From Ruegeria faecimaris (GTDB lineage: Bacteria; Pseudomonadota; Alphaproteobacteria; Rhodobacterales; Rhodobacteraceae), in assembly GCF_900182615.1 (NCBI RefSeq), contig NZ_FXTE01000001.1:186001-250000 (forward strand): a DNA stretch of 64,000 nt, in the 5' to 3' direction. Below are positions 17,049-25,717 of the stretch, in pieces. A program made the translations under genes and the position numbers. The notes below the pieces were generated by a model. The model did not search any database and was not told the origin of the DNA. It saw nothing but the letters and a program-made list of their open reading frames with translations. How positions within the stretch are numbered: position 1 is the first letter of the stretch; every line of letters begins with the position of its first letter.

Positions 17049-17750
17049 TTAACCAGGGGCAATTAGGCCCAGGCCGATCGCACGACCAATAGCCTGTGAG
17101 GTGGTCAGTGCGCCCAACTTTTCACGCCCGGACCGCATATGAACTTCGACGGTACGGTGTGAAATAGACAAAATATCACCGATATCTTGTTGCGACTTTC
17201 CGTCAGCTACCCATTGGAGGATTTCCTGTTCGCGTGTGGACAGCGTGGGCAGGTAAAGAGCTTTGGCCAGCAAGCCGGATTGCATAACAGTATCGTGGGC
17301 TTGAACGGCAGCAAGTTGCAGATCACCCATGACATGTTTCTTTAGCTTATCCCATTCGGAATCCGAACAGTCCCGGGTAACGTTTAACAGTCCGCATTCA
17401 CCATAAGGTCCACGAACAGGAACTGTTAACCCTCTGGAACTAATGCCAAAATCATGGGCGTCACGGAACACCGCGTTGAACTTCTCGTCCTGATCAAAGC
17501 GTCCCCAATCAACGGGTGCAATGCTTAGGACAGATTGATAAAGCGTCGGATCGAAGTGATGAAAGCCCTGGCTGCCATAGTGGATTTTCCACTCATCAGG
17601 ATAGTTTGCATAGCCCTGCACATCACCTTTCACAGGGTTAAAGGTGGCATAAGACGCATAGTCGAAGCCAAGCTCTTCGCAGACGGCGTTTATAACGTCA
17701 GCGGCCGACTTCTCTGTGTGGTCGACCGCGGCCAAATCTATAAGTTTCAC
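17049..17750 (-). CDS. luxR: LuxR-type quorum-sensing regulator
   Basis: A complete LuxR: an N-terminal autoinducer-binding domain and a C-terminal GerE helix-turn-helix. The ligand-pocket residues are all present (Trp and Tyr in EWKIHYG, Asp-Pro in HFDPTL, Trp in VDWGRF, Gly in SRGLTVPV). The DNA-binding domain reads LSTREQEILQWVADGKSQQD with the conserved Glu, Leu and Gly. So it should answer the signal made by the adjacent LuxI and is not a defective solo regulator. The start chosen is the GTG at 17750 (AAGGG eight bases upstream); a TTG at 17786 would add twelve residues. A run of T follows the stop. Confidence 0.94.
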   Translation of the reverse strand: MKLIDLAAVDHTEKSAADVINAVCEELGFDYASYATFNPVKGDVQGYANYPDEWKIHYGSQGFHHFDPTLYQSVLSIAPVDWGRFDQDEKFNAVFRDAHDFGISSRGLTVPVRGPYGECGLLNVTRDCSDSEWDKLKKHVMGDLQLAAVQAHDTVMQSGLLAKALYLPTLSTREQEILQWVADGKSQQDIGDILSISHRTVEVHMRSGREKLGALTTSQAIGRAIGLGLIAPG

Positions 17751-17941
17751 CTGTCCAACCCTTGTGGCGGCATATCTCTCCCCCAAGACATGCCAGACTT
17801 GTCCTTAGGGGTATACGTTGCGTCAACCACAGGGCATTGTGCAAGCAAATTGTTCGCCTTGTGTAGTCATATTGCGATGTAATGGCAACAGAATGGTCCG
17901 AAACAGCATGTCTCAGATGATTCGTTTCGGGGTAAATCCGG

Positions 17942-18418
17942 TTATTCCGGACGTAGCCCTGTTTCGACCAGCATCCCACGTGCCTTGGCTTCGGGATAGA
18001 ACCCTTTTGCGTAAAGGAATATGGCGCGTTGCTGGTCGCCGTCGGACAATAGCCAAGCGCCCCGCAGATATTTCCCGGCAAATTCGAGATTTGTGTCTGC
18101 ATCCAAAAGGCCTTTGGCGTTTCCAGTATGTCCCATTGAACGAGCTGTGGCTGGCAGGATTTGCAGCAAGCCATAATAGGGCCGATTCACAGCCCAAGGT
18201 CGGTGGGTGCTTTCGCGAATTGCTAGCTTGTGCACCAGTTCGCGCGGCACTTCGTAGTGGTCGGCCCATTTGTTTATGGAGGCCCGCAGTTCCGGTGTTT
18301 CGTTGGGATAGAGCGGAGGATCAAACGTGTTCTGGGTTGGGGTATCGGGCCCTCCGCACGCCGCAAAGGGTGCAATTAACAATAATGCCAATACACTGCG
18401 GCGCAGAAGAAATGTCAT
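17942..18418 (-). CDS. Lytic transglycosylase lipoprotein (SLT domain)
   Basis: A 158-residue peptidoglycan lyase. MTFLLRRSVLALLLIAPFAA precedes the lipobox cysteine (FAAC, Cys21), so it should be a lipoprotein, probably in the outer membrane. The SLT domain starts near residue 45; IRESTHRPWAV carries the catalytic Glu69, with YGLLQILPATARSMG and the later DADTNLEFAGKYL as the remaining family motifs. It is a minimal single-domain enzyme, similar in size to E. coli EmtA/MltE. GGAGACGATCA precedes the ATG. It sits between luxR and rplI with its own promoter space on each side. Confidence 0.9.
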   Translation of the reverse strand: MTFLLRRSVLALLLIAPFAACGGPDTPTQNTFDPPLYPNETPELRASINKWADHYEVPRELVHKLAIRESTHRPWAVNRPYYGLLQILPATARSMGHTGNAKGLLDADTNLEFAGKYLRGAWLLSDGDQQRAIFLYAKGFYPEAKARGMLVETGLRPE

Positions 18419-18516
18419 TGATCGTCTCCGAATAGTTATTATGCGATGATAAGAAACCTATTGATGACCGCAAGCAAAGGCCGGGGCCCAAGCTGGATTT
18501 CGCCGGGCGGAGGCAT

Positions 18517-18545
18517 AAAAAAGGCCGCACAGATCGTGCGGCCTT
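18517..18545 (-). terminator. Terminator of the rpsF-rpsR-rplI operon
   Basis: AAGGCCGCAC (18521-18530) pairs with GTGCGGCCTT (18536-18545). On the minus strand TTTTTTAT follows, 26 bases beyond the rplI stop. Confidence 0.9.
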
Positions 18546-18570
18546 TCTTGTTCAATTCGAAACCCGAGGA

Positions 18571-19191
18571 TCAGGCTTTGGCTTCGTCTTCTTCGGCCGA
18601 AGCATCCTGAGCAACCAGATCGTCGTCGTCGGAAGCGGCGGAACCGATATCGTCGAACAGCTCGGCGATTTCGAATTCTGCGGCGGCTTCTTCTTCGGCG
18701 GCCAGTTCCTGAATCGATTTGCCAGATGCCTGTAGTTCGGCTTCTTCTTGCGAACGAGCAACGTTCATTTCGATTTTCACTTCAACCTCGGGGTGCAGTT
18801 TAACTGCGACTGTGTGCAGACCCAGATCCTTGATCGGTGCAATCAAGGCAATCTGCTTCTTGTCGACAGTGAAACCTGCTTCGGTAGCGGCGTCTGCGGC
18901 GTCACGCGGGGTGACCGATCCGTACAGTGCGCCGGCATCCGAGGCCGATCGAATCACGATGAATTGCTGTCCGTCCAGCTTTTCAGCCAGCGCTTCAGAT
19001 TCTTTCTTGGATTCCAGGTTGCGGGCTTCAAGCTGCGCTTTCTGGGCTTCGAACGACGCGATGTTGGCGTCCGATGCGCTCAGCGCTTTGCCCTGAGGCA
19101 ACAGGAAGTTGCGGGCATAACCGGACTTGACGTCAACGACGTCGCCCATCTGACCCAGTTTCGCAACGCGTTCCAGCAGGATAACTTGCAT
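18571..19191 (-). CDS. rplI: 50S ribosomal protein L9
   Basis: L9 binds 23S rRNA near the L1 stalk. It starts [21 protein letters not shown] and contains [13 protein letters not shown], both signature elements, then the long connecting helix and the C-terminal domain. At 206 residues it is longer than the usual 150; the excess is an acidic Ala/Glu-rich tail ([18 protein letters not shown] onward), common in alphaproteobacteria. Last gene of the rpsF-rpsR-rplI operon, 12 bases after rpsR, with GGAG before its ATG. Confidence 0.98.
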   Translation of the reverse strand: MQVILLERVAKLGQMGDVVDVKSGYARNFLLPQGKALSASDANIASFEAQKAQLEARNLESKKESEALAEKLDGQQFIVIRSASDAGALYGSVTPRDAADAATEAGFTVDKKQIALIAPIKDLGLHTVAVKLHPEVEVKIEMNVARSQEEAELQASGKSIQELAAEEEAAAEFEIAELFDDIGSAASDDDDLVAQDASAEEDEAKA

Positions 19192-19203
19192 GTCAGTATC
19201 TCC

Positions 19204-19431
19204 TTACTTAACGGCGTAGGGCAGCAGGGCGAGGAAGCGGGCGCGCTTGATAGCACGGGCCAGTTCACGCTGCTTTTTCGCCGAAACGGCGGTGATGCGC
19301 GAAGGTACAATCTTGCCACGCTCAGAGATGTAACGCTGCAGCAGACGAGTGTCTTTATAGTCGATCTTCGGCGCGTTCTCACCCGAGAACGGGCAGACCT
19401 TGCGGCGGCGGAAAAATGGTTTTGCGGCCAT
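19204..19431 (-). CDS. rpsR: 30S ribosomal protein S18
   Basis: S18 pairs with S6 on the 30S platform. 75 residues, with [14 protein letters not shown] at the start, [19 protein letters not shown], and the conserved [20 protein letters not shown]. The zinc-type CxxC of some S18 proteins is reduced to a single Cys here. It lies 28 bases after rpsF in the usual S6-S18-L9 order. Confidence 0.98.
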   Translation of the reverse strand: MAAKPFFRRRKVCPFSGENAPKIDYKDTRLLQRYISERGKIVPSRITAVSAKKQRELARAIKRARFLALLPYAVK

Positions 19432-19459
19432 GGTTTAGTGTCCTTTCTTCAGGCGTTAA

Positions 19460-19813
19460 TCAACGGCGCTCGCGGCGGCCTTCGCGCTCGTCGCGCTTCT
19501 GCATCTGGACCGAAGGGCCCTCGTTGTGCTCGTCGACCTTGATGGTCAGAACGCGCATAACGTCGTCATGCAGGCGCATCAGGCGTTCCATTTCCTGAAC
19601 GGCGCCAGCGGGAGCGTCGGTCTTGAGGAAGGAATAGTGACCCTTGCGGTTCTTGTTGATCTTGTAGGCCATCGTCTTGACGCCCCAGTACTCGCTGTCG
19701 ATGACGTTGCCGCCATTGTCAGCCAGAACGGTGCCGAAATGTTCGACGAGGCTTTCTGCCTGCGCGTTGGACAAATCCTGACGCGCGATCATTACATGCT
19801 CATATAGTGGCAT
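19460..19813 (-). CDS. rpsF: 30S ribosomal protein S6
   Basis: S6 starts MPLYEHVMIARQDLS and carries MAYKINKNRKGHY and MRLHDDVMRVLTIKVDEH, the family core, followed by a charged tail. 117 residues. The start at 19813 follows AGGAGTGCAC; the open frame extends upstream to 20002 but without homology. First gene of the operon. The upstream 285-base region should hold the promoter and possibly an S6:S18 autoregulatory leader, which I could not establish by eye. Confidence 0.97.
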   Translation of the reverse strand: MPLYEHVMIARQDLSNAQAESLVEHFGTVLADNGGNVIDSEYWGVKTMAYKINKNRKGHYSFLKTDAPAGAVQEMERLMRLHDDVMRVLTIKVDEHNEGPSVQMQKRDEREGRRERR

Positions 19814-20098
19814 GTGCACTCCTGTTTCTATCAAGGCGCATTTCATAGGCGGGGCCGTTTCGTCCTTCGCGACCCTGCCACGAGAGGCTGCGCGATTCAT
19901 ATCGTTTGCGAAGGATGGCCCGATATACACGTTTGTACGCTGGGGGCAAGGCCTGCCACAGATGCCTTTGTGAAGTCGCGCTATTTCCTCTGCGCTGCCC
20001 AATTCCTGACGCTTTTCGGCTCAAAGTTGTTTTGTATACCGGAAATTAACCGGACTGACAAAAGTTGGAACGGCAACCTGAGAAACAGGGTACTGAAA

Positions 20099-20617
20099 AT
20101 GACCGCGATTAACACAAATACCTTCGAGAAATCCGCCACAGGCGTAAGTTTTGAAAAGTCAGTGCCGGTGCTCATTAGCTTTGCACCAAATTGGAAAGCT
20201 CGGATGGTTCTGGCCCGTGTGGCTGGTGCGCTACTGATAGTTTCTGCCTTTTCCATGTGGTTGATGCCCAGCACGGCAATGGCCGCTGAAGTCTGGCCGA
20301 TCAAATTGGCGGCTTCTCTGATGTTCCTTCTGGTAGGTGTCAGCCTTCTGACGATCGAAGTTCTGGACGCGCGTCCTGATGCGTATTTTGACCCGATCCG
20401 CCGCGAGGTCCGGGTATTGCAAAAAAATGAAAATGGCCGCCCGCAGACAGTTTTGCGCCGGAGCTATGACAGCCTGGGTGGTGCCCGTTTCATTGAAGAC
20501 CAGATCGAGTTGTTCGATGTGGACGGCAGCCTGTTGATGAAATTGCCGCTTGAATCGGCGGATGTCAGCCGAGCGCTTAAAGGTCAACTTAGCGGAAGTG
20601 TAACAATTTTCGCCTGA
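20099..20617 (+). CDS. Two-span inner-membrane protein of unknown function
   Basis: 172 residues. The first 40 are soluble; two hydrophobic helices follow (LARVAGALLIVSAFSMWLM and IKLAASLMFLLVGVSLLTIE). The C-terminal 90 residues look like a compact beta-rich domain (YFDPIRREVRVLQKNENGRP onward) ending LSGSVTIFA. I see this organisation as a membrane-anchored PH-like or DUF-type domain but cannot name it. The ATG at 20099 has AGGG upstream; the frame is open further upstream without support. It is divergent from rpsF. No terminator was recognised after it. Confidence 0.65.
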   Translation: MTAINTNTFEKSATGVSFEKSVPVLISFAPNWKARMVLARVAGALLIVSAFSMWLMPSTAMAAEVWPIKLAASLMFLLVGVSLLTIEVLDARPDAYFDPIRREVRVLQKNENGRPQTVLRRSYDSLGGARFIEDQIELFDVDGSLLMKLPLESADVSRALKGQLSGSVTIFA

Positions 20618-20743
20618 GTTTTATTCTGTTCAATTAAGAACAGATATTGTGAAATAATATTACTTGTGTGCTGCCCTAGGGCAGCACATTTTCGTTGTCG
20701 AGCAACCCAAGAGGTTTGCATCTACAAAATTGCGGAGATTATC

Positions 20744-21316
20744 ATGAAATCCACCCTTCTTGCAGCAGCGCTCGCGGTTTCGGCCACAACGGCATTTGCC
20801 GGCGCCGAAAAATACGTTCTGGACTCAAGCCACAGCCAGGTTCTTTTCAGCTATAACCACCTTGGCTTCTCGACCACCCATGGCATGTTCTCGGGGTTTG
20901 AAGGCGAGATCATGTTCGATCAGGAAAACCCGGCTGCATCCAGTGTTACAGTTTCCATGCCAGTGGTTGAGATGATTACCGGTTGGAAGCCACGTCAAGA
21001 CCACTTTATGTCCGAAGATTTCTTTGGTGTGACCGAAGGAGAAATGGTGACCTTTACTTCTACTGGTATCGAAGTCACGGGCGAAAACACTGCCAACATC
21101 ACTGGCGATCTGACTATGAACGGTGTGACCAAATCGGTTGTTCTGGATGCCAAGCTGAACCAGGTGGGTGAACATCCTATGGCAGGAAAGCCCTGGGCCG
21201 GTTTCGACGCAACCACCACCTTGGTGCGTAGTGAGTTCGACCTTGGTCAGTTTGCGCCATTCGTAAGCGACGAAGTTGAACTTCAGATTTCAGTCGAAGC
21301 CCAGAAGGCCGACTAA
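20744..21316 (+). CDS. YceI family periplasmic protein
   Basis: A 190-residue exported lipocalin-like barrel that binds isoprenoid or other amphipathic lipids. Signal peptide MKSTLLAAALAVSATTAFAG; mature start AEKYVLDSSHSQVLFSYNHL is the family signature, followed by MVTFTSTGIE, ITGDLTMNGVTKSVVLD and the C-terminal beta strands. GGAG lies before the ATG. It faces, across a terminator, a cytochrome b561-YceI fusion gene, so two YceI domains are encoded side by side from opposite strands. A shared substrate is possible, but that is inference. Confidence 0.92.
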   Translation: MKSTLLAAALAVSATTAFAGAEKYVLDSSHSQVLFSYNHLGFSTTHGMFSGFEGEIMFDQENPAASSVTVSMPVVEMITGWKPRQDHFMSEDFFGVTEGEMVTFTSTGIEVTGENTANITGDLTMNGVTKSVVLDAKLNQVGEHPMAGKPWAGFDATTTLVRSEFDLGQFAPFVSDEVELQISVEAQKAD

Positions 21317-21340
21317 TACGATTACAACGAGTTGAAACGA

Positions 21341-21373
21341 GGCCGCCGGAGTAACCCTTCGGCGGCCCATTTT
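21341..21373 (+). terminator. Terminator after the yceI gene
   Basis: GGCCGCCG (21341-21348) pairs with CGGCGGCC (21360-21367); the T-tract is short (ATTTTCTT). The hairpin sits between two convergent stops. Confidence 0.7.
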
Positions 21374-21374
21374 C

Positions 21375-22601
21375 TTAGTTGCCACGTTTTGCTGTAAGAT
21401 CAACTGATACTGTAACAGCAAAACCCAGCGAATCCTCGGTCGACTGCGAAGTGCCGATGTCGAAATCCAGCCGGTTCAGTTCAAGCTGTCCTGAAATAGC
21501 TGCGCTGTCACCCTGAAGGTCGAGGGTAAATGGCAACACTACGTCCACACTCTTGTCGCGAATGGTCAACGCGCCGCGCGCTTCGTACCCGTCCTCAGTT
21601 TTGAAGAGATCAGCTTTGAATTGAGCGGTTGGAAATTGCGCACTGTCGAAGAAATCAGCACCCATTGCCTGATCTGTGACGGTCCCGAGTTTGAGCGACG
21701 TTATCGCGATTGTGACATCTGCTGATCCGGCTAAGCCCGGCGTGGGCGGAACTTCGAAAACGATTGCAGCGGTCCAATCGGAAAAGCTGCCGGTTACCGG
21801 GCTGCCCAACTGGGTGATGGTAATGCTTAGATTGCCTTCCTGGACGTTCCAGTCGGACTGTACCTGGGTCAGTTCTGCGACCTCTGTGCTAGCTGTAGAT
21901 TGGTGGTCAAACGCGCCGATTGACCATCCTCCGACCAGAACGGCACCCCAAATGGCCAAAGAGGCCAATGCGGGGGTCATTGAATGGATTTGCTCTGGCG
22001 GTTCCGGTGCATCCGAGGCGCCCGGCATCATTCGGCGCAGCGTGCTGTCTTTATCGATAATGTGGTGTTTTAGCGCCCCGGCGACGTGCAGCGCGACTGA
22101 ACCGGCCAGTGTCCAGACGAACAGCCAATGCAGGCTTCCGGTCAGCTCTGCCAGATACTCGGATTTTGGTACAAGGGGTAGGCCCTGTCCGAAGGGCCAC
22201 AAAATCGGAGCGAAACCTTCGGCGGCAGCGTGATGGGTCCACCCGGTTAGTGGGGCCAGAACCAAAGATGCGTAAAGCAGCCAATGCACGGTTTCAGCTG
22301 CAAAGGCCTCGGGCTTGTTCTCGGCGTTCAATAGACCGGGTTTGGTCTGCGCTATCGCCCACATGATACGCGCGAGCGCGACAAAGAAAACAGTGACCCC
22401 GACGGTTTTATGGAGAGAAAAAAGGCTGGCGGCGCGTGCAATGTCATCTTCGGTTGTGGCTATGGCCGGATCATAAATCGCATGGGCCAATCCGTTGGCG
22501 ACCCACCCCAGAGGGAATGCGGTGAAGATAAGTAACGCTGTCAGCCAGTGAAAAGTCTTGGTTACGCTTCCATAGCTTGAGAAGGTGTTTGACGAAGGCA
22601 T
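21375..22601 (-). CDS. Cytochrome b561 - YceI fusion protein
   Basis: A 408-residue membrane protein. Residues 1 to about 190 form a four-helix di-heme cytochrome b561 domain with the expected histidines (KTFHWLTALL, SLHKTVG, TVHWLLYASL, SLHWLFVW and ALHVAGALKHH). A single further helix (LASLAIWGAVLVGGWSIGAF) leads to a periplasmic YceI domain covering about 230-408. Such b561-YceI fusions are known and are thought to couple quinol electrons to a lipid-bound acceptor; the substrate is unknown. The start at 22601 follows GGAGCCTCAG; the open frame extends eleven codons upstream. It is convergent with the stand-alone yceI. Confidence 0.9.
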   Translation of the reverse strand: MPSSNTFSSYGSVTKTFHWLTALLIFTAFPLGWVANGLAHAIYDPAIATTEDDIARAASLFSLHKTVGVTVFFVALARIMWAIAQTKPGLLNAENKPEAFAAETVHWLLYASLVLAPLTGWTHHAAAEGFAPILWPFGQGLPLVPKSEYLAELTGSLHWLFVWTLAGSVALHVAGALKHHIIDKDSTLRRMMPGASDAPEPPEQIHSMTPALASLAIWGAVLVGGWSIGAFDHQSTASTEVAELTQVQSDWNVQEGNLSITITQLGSPVTGSFSDWTAAIVFEVPPTPGLAGSADVTIAITSLKLGTVTDQAMGADFFDSAQFPTAQFKADLFKTEDGYEARGALTIRDKSVDVVLPFTLDLQGDSAAISGQLELNRLDFDIGTSQSTEDSLGFAVTVSVDLTAKRGN

Positions 22602-22772
22602 CTGAGGCTCCGGAAGGTGGATCGTATGCAACAACCTACCGCTACAAGCCTAGGACACAATAGCAAGGGATGCACAGAGCCGGTGCCAAAGTGCAGAGAT
22701 CAGGCAAAGCTTGTGCCGCGCGGTCTGTCGGTTTACACCCCGCGGCAACCTAACGTCATCCAAGAGGTTGCA

Positions 22773-23711
22773 ATGACACGCGCATTTGTTTTCCCGGGGC
22801 AAGGTGCCCAGACTATCGGTATGGGCAAGGCTCTGGCCGAGGCCTATCCGGCTGCACAGGCTGTATTCGACGAGGTGGACGAGGCGCTTGGGGAAAAGCT
22901 AAGCGATCTGATCTGGGAAGGTGATATTGCGGACCTGACCCTGACACAGAACGCGCAGCCAGCGCTAATGGCGACCTCGATGGCTGCGATGCGGGCCCTG
23001 GAGGCCAATGGGATTTCGATTGCGGATGCTTGTTTTGTCGCTGGGCATTCGCTGGGGGAATACTCCGCGCTCGCTGCGGCAGGGGCATTGTCGGTCGCTG
23101 ATACGGCGCGCCTTTTGCGCACCCGCGGGCAAGCGATGCAGAGTGCGGTTCCCGTTGGAGAGGGCGCAATGGCCGCTATTCTTGGATTGGATCTTGATGC
23201 TGTGCGCGCTGTTGCAGACCAAGCTGCGCAGGGTCAAGTTTGTCAGGCTGCCAATGACAATGATCCCACACAAGTCGTGGTATCAGGCGCAAAGGCTGCC
23301 GTGGAACGCGCCGCCGAAATCGCCAAAGAAAAAGGCGCCAAGCGCGCGGTCATGTTGCCCGTCAGCGCACCTTTTCACTGTGCATTGATGCAACCTGCCG
23401 CTGATGTCATGGCCGAAGCCCTGGCAAATGTCGAAATCAAAGCTCCTGCCGTGCCATTGATTGCCAATGTGCGGGCCGAGGCTGTCACAGATCCCGATCT
23501 GATCCGTGGGTTGCTGATCGAGCAGGTCACAGGTTCGGTTCGCTGGCGCGAAAGCGTATTGTACATGGTTGCGCAAGGCGTGAGTGAAACTTGGGAAATC
23601 GGGGCGGGCAAAGCTCTGTCCGGTATGATTCGCAAAATTGACCGTGCGATTGTTGGTAAAGCTGTCGGTACGCCTGATGACGTGCAGAATGTGACACAGG
23701 CCGAATCGTAA
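22773..23711 (+). CDS. fabD: Malonyl-CoA:ACP transacylase
   Basis: FabD moves malonate from CoA to acyl carrier protein for fatty acid elongation. 312 residues, with FVFPGQGAQTIGMG at the start, the nucleophile Ser93 in GHSLGEYSAL, an Arg in RTRGQAMQ and the catalytic His in VSAPFHCALM. The ATG at 22773 follows AAGAGG; the frame is open to 22617 but the extension lacks family sequence. It opens the fabD-fabG-acpP-fabF set, 27 bases before fabG. Confidence 0.97.
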   Translation: MTRAFVFPGQGAQTIGMGKALAEAYPAAQAVFDEVDEALGEKLSDLIWEGDIADLTLTQNAQPALMATSMAAMRALEANGISIADACFVAGHSLGEYSALAAAGALSVADTARLLRTRGQAMQSAVPVGEGAMAAILGLDLDAVRAVADQAAQGQVCQAANDNDPTQVVVSGAKAAVERAAEIAKEKGAKRAVMLPVSAPFHCALMQPAADVMAEALANVEIKAPAVPLIANVRAEAVTDPDLIRGLLIEQVTGSVRWRESVLYMVAQGVSETWEIGAGKALSGMIRKIDRAIVGKAVGTPDDVQNVTQAES

Positions 23712-23738
23712 GACACCGAGCATCAAGAGGAAAACCGA

Positions 23739-24476
23739 ATGTTTGATTTGACAGGTAAGAATGCACTGATCACCGGTGCATCGGGTGGGATCGGTGGAGA
23801 AATTGCGCGAAGTTTGCATGCAGCTGGTGCAACTGTGGCTTTGTCTGGTACGCGAGTTGAGCCGCTACAGGCTCTGGCCGACGAATTGGGTGAACGCGCC
23901 CATGTTCTGCCCTGCAACCTGAGTGATGCCGAGGCGGTGACAGCCCTTCCGAAGCAGGCTGCTGAGGCAATGGGATCGGTTGATATCCTGGTGAATAATG
24001 CCGGGATCACGCGAGACAATCTGTTCATGCGCATGTCCGATGAGGAATGGCAGAGCGTGATTGACGTCAACCTGACATCTACTGCTCGGCTGTGCAAAGG
24101 CGTTTTGAGGGGCATGATGAAAGCGCGCTGGGGCCGGATCATTAATATCTCATCGGTGGTGGGTGCGACTGGGAACCCGGGACAGGCCAACTATGCTGCA
24201 TCCAAAGCAGGCATGGTGGGCATGACCAAATCGTTGGCCTATGAGGTTGCCAGCCGTGGAATCACCGCCAATGCGGTGGCACCTGGTTTCATTACGACTG
24301 CGATGACCGACAAACTGACCGAGGATCAGAAATCTGGGATTTTGACGCAGGTTCCTGCCGGTCGTATGGGTGACCCCTCGGAAATTGCTGCGGCTGTGCT
24401 GTATCTTGCAAGTGCCGAAGCCGGATATGTTACCGGAACCACCTTGCATGTGAACGGCGGTATGGCCATGTTGTGA
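23739..24476 (+). CDS. fabG: 3-oxoacyl-ACP reductase
   Basis: NADPH-dependent reductase of the fatty acid cycle, a short-chain dehydrogenase of 245 residues. The cofactor motif is TGASGGIGG; NNAG, then ISSVVGATGNPGQANYAASK with the catalytic Ser, Tyr and Lys; PGFITTAMTDKL and the C-terminal TLHVNGGMAML are typical. The context between fabD and acpP removes doubt about which of the many SDR activities it has. The ribosome site is AAGAGGAAAACCGA. Confidence 0.97.
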   Translation: MFDLTGKNALITGASGGIGGEIARSLHAAGATVALSGTRVEPLQALADELGERAHVLPCNLSDAEAVTALPKQAAEAMGSVDILVNNAGITRDNLFMRMSDEEWQSVIDVNLTSTARLCKGVLRGMMKARWGRIINISSVVGATGNPGQANYAASKAGMVGMTKSLAYEVASRGITANAVAPGFITTAMTDKLTEDQKSGILTQVPAGRMGDPSEIAAAVLYLASAEAGYVTGTTLHVNGGMAML

Positions 24477-24685
24477 GCGCGGATCGAGGTGGGCGCGAAA
24501 GCGTTTGCCTCGGGCGTTGTCTGTGTTATAGGCGGCGCACATATGCAGGGGCTGGCCGGATGGTCAACCTTCTACTTACCCGGTAATCGGGGACCTAAAC
24601 CGCCCAGAACGGGCACATCAAGGCCAGCCTGAGCGGGCAAGGGCAGAACCGGGCACTATGCCCTGAAATGAAATGAGGAATAGAC

Positions 24686-24919
24686 ATGAGCGACGTCGCA
24701 GATCGCGTTAAAAAGATCGTTGTTGAGCACTTGGGTGTTGAAGAAGATAAAGTGACCGAAAACGCGTCCTTCATCGACGATCTGGGTGCAGACAGCCTGG
24801 ACACTGTTGAGCTGGTTATGGCCTTCGAAGAAGAGTTCGGCATCGAGATTCCTGATGACGCAGCCGAAACCATCCAAACGTTTGGCGACGCCGTCAAATT
24901 CATCTCTGAAGCGTCTTAA
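24686..24919 (+). CDS. acpP: Acyl carrier protein
   Basis: 77 residues, very acidic, with the phosphopantetheine Ser37 in [10 protein letters not shown]. It carries the growing acyl chain and also supplies acyl groups to the LuxI synthase in this window. A 209-base gap separates it from fabG, so it probably has its own strong promoter. TGAGGAAT precedes the ATG and a strong terminator follows. Confidence 0.98.
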   Translation: MSDVADRVKKIVVEHLGVEEDKVTENASFIDDLGADSLDTVELVMAFEEEFGIEIPDDAAETIQTFGDAVKFISEAS

Positions 24920-24937
24920 GACCTTCTTTATCCGCTA

Positions 24938-24976
24938 AAACGGCGCTTCCGGGCAACGGAGGCGCCGTTTTTTTTG
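24938..24976 (+). terminator. Terminator after acpP
   Basis: AAACGGCGCTTCCG pairs with CGGAGGCGCCGTTT around a short loop, followed by a run of nine T. Confidence 0.92.
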
Positions 24977-25057
24977 CCCAGCCGGAATTCGCGCTTGCCA
25001 GATAGCTATTGACCCGCAACCATTTACGCGAGGCAGGAAATTCTGAGCGGGCAGGGC

Positions 25058-25597
25058 ATGCTACGATCCACCCCGATGATAAATACGGCACGTCTGATGC
25101 TTTGCGCCATGCGTCCCGACGACTTTAGTCGTTACGCTGAGATTTGGCGGAACCCTTGTGTTGTGCGCCATCTTGGCCGGGAACCGCTATCGCGGGGCGA
25201 AGCGTGGGAATCCTTTCTGAGGAATGCCGGCCACTGGCAGATGGCCGGTTTTGGCCAATGGGCCGTCTTTCGACAGTCGAATCGTCAGATGATAGGTCAA
25301 GCAGGCTTTTTCTATCGTAACCGAGGGTTAGGCGACGACTTCGACAGCTTTCCCGAGGCCGGATGGCTATTGGCACCAGAAGCCCAGGGGCAGGGATTTG
25401 GTCTTGAAGCGGCTCAGGCCGCACATGACTGGTTTGACAGAATAATGCCTGGGCCACTGGTTTCCCTGATTGATGCTGAAAACCACGCGTCGCAAAATCT
25501 GGCGGCAAAGCTTGGTTATGAGCTCATGGCCGAGCGCGACTATATGGGAAGTCAGGTGAACCTGCTGAAAAGAAACGGGCCGCCCAAACTGGCTTAA
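25058..25597 (+). CDS. GNAT-family N-acetyltransferase (RimJ/RimL-like)
   Basis: A 179-residue acetyltransferase of the Acetyltransf_3 type. TARLMLCAMRPDDFSRYAEI is the classic start; the acetyl-CoA loop is probably the EAQGQGFGLEA stretch (Gln/Arg-x-x-Gly-x-Gly/Ala variant), and DAENHASQNLAAKLGYEL is the conserved C-terminal block. A second ATG at 25076 (MINTARL) may be the true start. Substrate unknown: relatives modify ribosomal proteins or small molecules. It sits alone between the acpP terminator and the HisA-like gene. Confidence 0.85.
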   Translation: MLRSTPMINTARLMLCAMRPDDFSRYAEIWRNPCVVRHLGREPLSRGEAWESFLRNAGHWQMAGFGQWAVFRQSNRQMIGQAGFFYRNRGLGDDFDSFPEAGWLLAPEAQGQGFGLEAAQAAHDWFDRIMPGPLVSLIDAENHASQNLAAKLGYELMAERDYMGSQVNLLKRNGPPKLA

Positions 25598-25717
25598 CCT
25601 TTCTCTTTGATCGTGCCGCAAATTGCCTTTGGTTTGCCGAAACTGGAAATTCTCGCCGATAGGGTTGAGGGTATGGTATCCTCTATTGACGTTGCGATTG
25701 AGCGGAGGAGCAAGCTC

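Noticed and set aside
19814-20098. S6:S18-binding leader RNA before rpsF
   Set aside because: Such leaders are known in bacteria, but I could not identify the conserved loop by eye, so no feature is claimed.
23283-23819. Minus-strand frame spanning the fabD-fabG junction
   Set aside because: It overlaps two confirmed genes, is His/Cys-rich and has no ribosome site.
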